The position numbers were made by a program, and so were the translations under genes. Under the pieces are notes generated by a model, which had not been told where the DNA came from, searched no databases, and was given only the letters and a program-made list of their open reading frames with translations. From Reticulitermes speratus (taxonomy: Eukaryota; Arthropoda; Insecta; Blattodea; Rhinotermitidae), in NCBI GenBank assembly GCA_021186555.1, contig JAJKFL010000014.1, positions 39,302,053 to 39,366,052 of the forward strand: a stretch of 64,000 nucleotides of DNA. The letters run 5' to 3'. Of this stretch, positions 58,992 to 64,000 are shown piece by piece (within the stretch, counting starts at the first letter, position 1; every line of letters starts with the position of its first letter).

Positions 58992-61900
58992 ATGGCTCAC
59001 CATTATGTTGTCACAGCGCACAAGCCCACCGCAGTTACAGCGTGTGTTACCGGTAAGAACTTACATTTTGAGAAAAACAGTAACAGCATAAACTTGCACT
59101 ATCAAATGGCTGTTGTAGTCAAATTCTTTTGTTCGCTAGATGCTTGACTAAATATGTTGAGTACCGGTAAAGCTTGATATAAGGAATTATGACCACGTGG
59201 TTAATAACAAAAATGTGCCCAGAAACGCTTTCTTATCAAGTTACTGCAGTGCACATGCACGTGAAATAGTTGGCTCCTTTTGACCTTCATTCTTTTTTTT
59301 CACTTGAATGTTAATGTACATTGAATGTTTTGCAGAAGTTAGAGTTTTTGGTAGCCGTTATTGTTACTTTTCACCGTGAAATATAATTTAATTCAAATAT
59401 CGAATGCATGGCCTATGCATTTGTTTATAGTCATCCTTTAAGAAAACTATATTATACAGGACAGAAAATACGGCAATGTATATGAATCCAAAATTACTTA
59501 CCTGCACTACTTACGAGATTTTAGTTGAAAAAAAAAGATTCTTTTACATTGTTAGTAAGGAATTTGGACATTCTTGACACTAACTTCTCACCCAGTTCAA
59601 ATAAAGAATTGTGAGTGGGACAGAGCCAGTGGCATGTGTGGGGAAGAAGAGAAATGCATACAAGGTTAGATGGAGAAACCAAATGTCAAAAGACCACTTG
59701 GATGACCAAGGGTTAGATGGGAGGGTAATATTAAAGTGGATCTTAAACAGGATCAAAAGGCATGGACTGGATTAATTTGGTTCAGGACAGGGAGAAGTGC
59801 CAAACTGTTGTGAACCTATTATTGAACACTTAGATTCTATGAAATGTGGGGAGTTTCTTGACTAGCTGGGGAACTTGTAGCTTCTTAAGAAGGACTGTGC
59901 TTCACAGTAACTTTCACCATGATAGTCAGTATTTGTGTTATCACAGATGACAAGTTCTGCTCAGGATTTACAAAGTAGGTTTATAACTTTACATGTCGCA
60001 TCTAAGAAATACACAAAAATATAATCTAAGAAATGTTCAGAAGCTCATGTGGGAACTCTTACATACAGCTACAGAGTTACAGTCCACATATCTCCCATAA
60101 AACAGCAATTTGTCATAACCCTCACAATTCATGAAACTGCGAGTGGCATTACTAGACATTTGGGTTACAAACACACCTTCTTTCAAAATGTTGTGTCCAC
60201 AAAAAATTGCTTCTTCTTGTATTTTTGTAAAAACATAACATGCTTAAGTGTTCGTCTATTAAGGATCTGTCAAGTTTTTTCTTCTCTTGCAAAATTGTTT
60301 ATCAGTGGGTTACGACAAATGGCTGTTTCATGAGCGATATACAGTAGAGCATTCACTGTCTTGTTCCTTACAGTGATTGTTTGCATCTATCTGATTAAAT
60401 TTTAGGCAGTTTTTAACAAAAATAGTCATTTCTCCTCTTGATGTATTTTGTTTGCAGAAGCTAACTGCAAAAGTGTCAGTTTTGTTTAGAACACAAGAAC
60501 ATAACAAATTAGAATTCACAGCCACATGTAACAATACAAGAATATGGAAATCAAACAAAATTTCCATTTGAGGCACACTGTTCTTCATTTTTTTAGATAC
60601 TCGCCACATTGACTTAACTTTTGAATGTATATTTAAATATTTGCAGGAAATTTCACGTCTCCTAGTGATCTCAATCTTATCCTGGCCAAGAATACTCGGA
60701 TGGAAATTTATCTTGTCACTCCAGAGGGCCTCCGCCCTATCAAAGAAGTTGGCCTGTATGGGAAAGTGTATGTGATGAAGTTCTTCAGACCACCAGTAGG
60801 TTCCATACAGCATATTTCTTTGATAGCTTCTCAGTTCCACATGGTAGAATAGTCATGTAATAGCTGAATTCATGCATTGGAACAGTGCATCCAAACCTGC
60901 AGCCTTGGTATCCATTTGTGTGATATTTGTTGTTTTAATTGACCATATAATGTTTATGAAAGCAACAATTTATGTTGGAAGTGTTACTTTCTGTTTCTGT
61001 CATGGATGTATGACATTCAGAGGGCAGTGAATCTGTTCGTCTGTTGCGTGGTGAGTTGGGGGGAAGTGGAGTAACAAGTATTGAGCATGCAATATGTGCT
61101 TCATTTCCCTGTGCAACTTCTGTTTGAAGCATTTTTTTAATCTGATAAATCCAGGGAAATATGGTTAAGATACACACAGAAATGCATGTAGGTTATTATG
61201 TGGTGGGTCCTTTAGTTTTTCTGGTTTATCTGAATTCAGTTGTGTTGGGAACTTTATTTTACTAATTTTAGTTTACAGATTCTTTACTTTCTTCAGCCCT
61301 TCACTTTTATTGTATCTCTCTACGTATTTACGAAAGTGACAATTTTCAGTGGCACATTTAACCATTTAAATTAATCCCTCACATTTGCTTAATCCATCAC
61401 ATTACATTGACAAGTTCAACCCATTTCAGGGCCACATTCATATTACACTGCCCACATTCATTCTCTCTGAACTGAAGTTCTTGTCCTCCCTTTCATGTAG
61501 CACAGCTGTTCTTTTCCCATATAGCGTATTTTTCCACCCTGAAGATGGAGGCAGTAGGTTCTTCTGACACATCAGTACTTATATGCGAAGACTGAATGAC
61601 ATCACATCCAGGTGACAGTATTCGTTTCAGTAAAGTTCTTAAATGTAAAACACTAAAAATACATTGGCAGTTGGACAGACATGGGAAGACTAATAGGTTT
61701 GTTTTTTTACATTTTGTTTGGAACTTGATAAAGTAGATTTGATTACACGGTCATTGGCCGAATACAGCAACATATGTGCCAGTAGTTCCTATGAGCAATG
61801 CATTCTGTAACTCTTTTTCATACATGTCCATTAAAACGTAATGTGGGAAACCTAATAAACCCAAATGTTTGGTTTTGGTTGTTATGTTGGCACAGCATGA

Positions 61901-62764
61901 GAAGAAGGACCTGCTGTTCATTGTGACAGCTCGCTATAATGCAATGATTCTTGAGTGTGTGGGAGAAGGAGACAACCTGGAGATCATCACAAAGGCGCAT
62001 GGGAATGTTGCTGATCGTATAGGGAAGCCATCAGAAACAGGAATCATAGCAGTGATTGATCCTGAAGCAAGAGTGATTGGCCTGCGATTGTATGATGGAC
62101 TCTTCAAGATTATCCCACTGGAGAAGGATAACAGCGAATTAAAAGCTTCCAGTATACGGTATGCAGGTGTTCAGTTGAATACATGTGGCCTCCTGCGCTG
62201 CCAGGGATTGTCACAAAAATTGGATTCATTTACTTTAAAGGTTCCAGGGAGACAGGACACACGTACTGTGCATGTCCGTGTAAGGATGAGACAGTAGATA
62301 GCAAATTTGTTTCAGAATGGTGTGTGGGCAGCACGTAATTCACATGTATTAAATGCATTTTATTGCCAGATAGGGTTCTGAAGGATCACACAGTGTGGTT
62401 AAAATAACTTAATCAAGGTGTAATTTACCACTACACATTTCATTTGTCAGTCAACCAAACATATTTGCACGATTACCCTATTATTATTTTTTATTGTAAT
62501 AGTCAAATACTTTTATAAATATGGTGAAACCTGGACAGAACGGAAACCTACCTTTAGTGGAGAGAGACCTTTTCAAAGTGTCAAAGTGGGAGTGAAGCTT
62601 ACCCAATTTTATGTAATTTTTGCAGGATGGAGGAGTTACAAGTCCAGGACTTGGACTTTCTTCATGGCTGTCCAAACCCAACCATCATCTTAATCCACCA
62701 GGATCTGAATGGCCGTCATGTCAAAACCCATGAAATTTCTCTTCGGGATAAGGAGTTTGTGAAG
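58992..62764 (+). CDS. DDB1: DDB1: DNA damage-binding protein 1, first four coding exons, gene continues beyond the window
   Basis: Exons 58992-59052, 60647-60795, 61896-62158 and 62626-62764 give the first 204 residues in one continuous phase; the family is about 1140 aa, so roughly the first sixth is present. DDB1 is the CUL4 adaptor of CRL4 ubiquitin ligases and part of the UV-damage recognition complex; three beta-propellers bind CUL4 and DCAF receptors. The N-terminus ([15 protein letters not shown]) corresponds to blade 1 of propeller A. Further matches are the [19 protein letters not shown] stretch in exon 2, [23 protein letters not shown] and [14 protein letters not shown] in exon 3, and [16 protein letters not shown] in exon 4. 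Open reading continues past the exon 3 donor (GTATGC after 62158), but family similarity stops exactly there and resumes in phase at 62626. The next exon should lie to the right of 64000, because intron 4 contains a mariner that reaches the window end. Intron 1 carries a LINE 3' fragment. Confidence 0.95.
59635..59915 (+). mobile_element. RTE-like LINE 3' fragment in DDB1 intron 1
   Basis: Colinear with 24114-24420: GAAACC...AGACCACTTG, GATGGGAGG.TAATATTAAA, GGCATGGACTGGA, CAGGACAGGGA, TTTCTTGACTAGCTG and TCTTAAGAAGGACT blocks. Confidence 0.85.
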
Positions 62765-62855
62765 GTGATGCATTATATTGGGATTTTCACAGTACTACCA
62801 AGATGTGTGGTAGCTGACAATAGTATGTTAAATGAATGCTTCTAACATTTATACA

Positions 62856-63060
62856 GGGTGTGTCTGAAATGCTTTGACAAACTTTAAAAGAGACCTTCAC
62901 ATCAAAACAAAGAAAAAATTTCATATAAATATATGTCCAGAAATGAGTGGTTTTTGAGTCTAAAATTGAAAGATTACATTCAACAATAAGTACAACTATG
63001 TAGCATTTCACTCACAACTGACATCATACTTGTACAATACACATTCCCCGTTTCATAACT
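62856..63060. mobile_element. Possible DNA-transposon end
   Basis: CAGGGTGTGTCTGAAATGC near 62856 resembles the CAGGGTGT-type terminal repeat of some Tc1/mariner-like elements. No partner end or transposase was found. Confidence 0.25.
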
Positions 63061-63160
63061 GTTGAGTTCTTATTGTTTATTTATGTTGTACATCTTCCAT
63101 GCAACAGTCCAATACACACAAATTTCACTACCAACTAGTTTGCAAAATTAAATAAAATGA

Positions 63161-63228
63161 ATTAAAAATTAATTAAAATTTAATTTTACTATAGACTAAA
63201 TTTAGTCTATAGCAAATTAATTTTTAAT
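63161..63228. repeat. AT-rich cruciform-type palindrome
   Basis: A perfect 24-bp palindrome at 63189-63212 (CTATAGACTAAA and its complement) lies between perfect 14-bp arms at 63161-63174 and 63215-63228. DDB1 intron 4. Confidence 0.9.
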
Positions 63229-63435
63229 TAGTTTTGAATACAGATACTTACAGATTTCCCATTGCAGTTTAAACATGCCATCACCACAGATGTTTGGGTA
63301 CAGAGCATTACTTTTAATACTTACAGCTTTTAAGACCAGTTTTTAAAAAAACATTTTTTAACATTATACCTACCTATTAATATATTGACGATTTACATGG
63401 TGACAGTCATCATTGTATTCTTACTATATTATATA

Positions 63436-64000
63436 CGAGGGCTGTCCAAAAAGTATCCGACTATATTTTTTCCCGCGGTAAGTAATGGCGAAAGGGTGGG
63501 GAAACTGAGCGTAGTGGTAGAAGGGACTTTCATGCGCATGCGTGATTTTTTGCTGCCTCGCAACTCCGCCGGATGCGTCTGTCGCTGCCAGATAGCGAAG
63601 TGGTGTAACACGTGTTCGTCGCATTCTTGTTTCGCTCAAGATGACAGAATGTTTGGAGCAGCTATACTGCATCAAGTTTTGTCAGAAACTTGGGGATACC
63701 CAAGCGGAAACAATCCGAAAAATTCAGCAGGCTTTCGGTGATGATGCAATGGGGGTCACTCAAATTAAAGAGTGATTCAACCGCTTTAAAGATGGCCGCA
63801 TGTCGGCGGAAAGTGACCAGCGTTCCGGGAGACCGTCAACGAGCCGAAATGCTGATGTCATTGACAAAGTGCGGACATTGATCATGGAGGACCGTCGTTT
63901 GACCTTCCGGGAAATTGCTGATGAGGTTGGGATCAGCAGAGGTTCCGCAAACACGATTTTAACTGAGGATGTGGGCATGCGAAGAGTGGCGGCAAAATTT
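63436..64000 (+). mobile_element. mariner transposon, 5' part, one nonsense codon, cut by window end
   Basis: After TA (63434-63435) the terminal repeat starts CGAGGGCTGTCCAAAAAGTA. The transposase ATG is at 63641. The protein has the paired helix-turn-helix of mariner transposases: IRKIQQAFGDD, FNRFKDGR, SGRPSTS, IMEDRRLTFREIADEVGIS and GMRRVAAKF. Codon 45 is TGA (63773-63775) where the family has Trp (IKEWFNRF); otherwise the frame is open to the window end. It looks young. The catalytic DDD part lies to the right. Confidence 0.88.

Noticed and set aside
61538-61580. Further CTGAAGATGG motif as a hammerhead
   Set aside because: No GAAA or closing stem follows at the right spacing; the motifs near 21600 and 55998 are likewise degenerate.

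Overview
The window is animal nuclear DNA, almost certainly from an insect. Small GT-AG-spliced exons sit in large introns that are full of LINE, mariner, pogo-like and tRNA-derived SINE copies. The LINE and SINE families look like those common in cockroaches and termites (Blattodea), so that order is my best guess, but it is an inference. Nothing bacterial is present: no operons, CRISPR arrays, tRNA or rRNA genes were found.

Three conserved genes can be reconstructed exon by exon with consistent reading phase. (1) SCYL1, the N-terminal kinase-like COPI-associated pseudokinase (Drosophila yata), lies on the minus strand from 33106 down to 5278, with 17 coding exons and 796 aa. (2) BPNT1, 3'(2'),5'-bisphosphate nucleotidase, lies on the plus strand from 46645 to 52162, with 5 exons and 308 aa. 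(3) The first four coding exons of DDB1 (Drosophila pic; DNA-damage-binding/CRL4 adaptor) lie on the plus strand from 58992 to 62764, and the gene runs off the right edge. A small two-exon THAP zinc-finger reading frame (37619-38223) sits between the divergent SCYL1 and BPNT1 genes and may be a gene or a remnant.

Layout: 1-5277 is SCYL1 3' flank or 3'UTR. 5278-33106 is SCYL1, whose introns hold a 23-copy 50-bp minisatellite, a ~580-bp palindrome, nested LINE/pogo and LINE/SINE insertions, a mariner and a LINE. 33107-46644 is an intergenic tract with a hairpin element, one copy of a ~1.1-kb duplicated segment, a SINE with target-site duplication, the THAP frame, three abutting LINE fragments in alternating orientation, and an inverted-repeat complex carrying a hammerhead-like motif. 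46645-52162 is BPNT1. 52163-58991 holds minisatellites, Tc1 and mariner remnants, and the second copy of the duplicated segment immediately 5' of DDB1. 58992-64000 is the DDB1 5' part, ending in a second mariner that is cut by the window edge.

The three genes have unrelated housekeeping roles: Golgi-ER trafficking, PAP/sulfate-nucleotide turnover, and ubiquitin ligase/DNA repair. I see no sign that they form one system. The unusual material is in the repeats: the splice-donor-like minisatellite beside SCYL1 exon 15, the long palindromes, the locally templated inverted copies at 43.1-44.1 kb, and the duplicated DNA upstream of DDB1.
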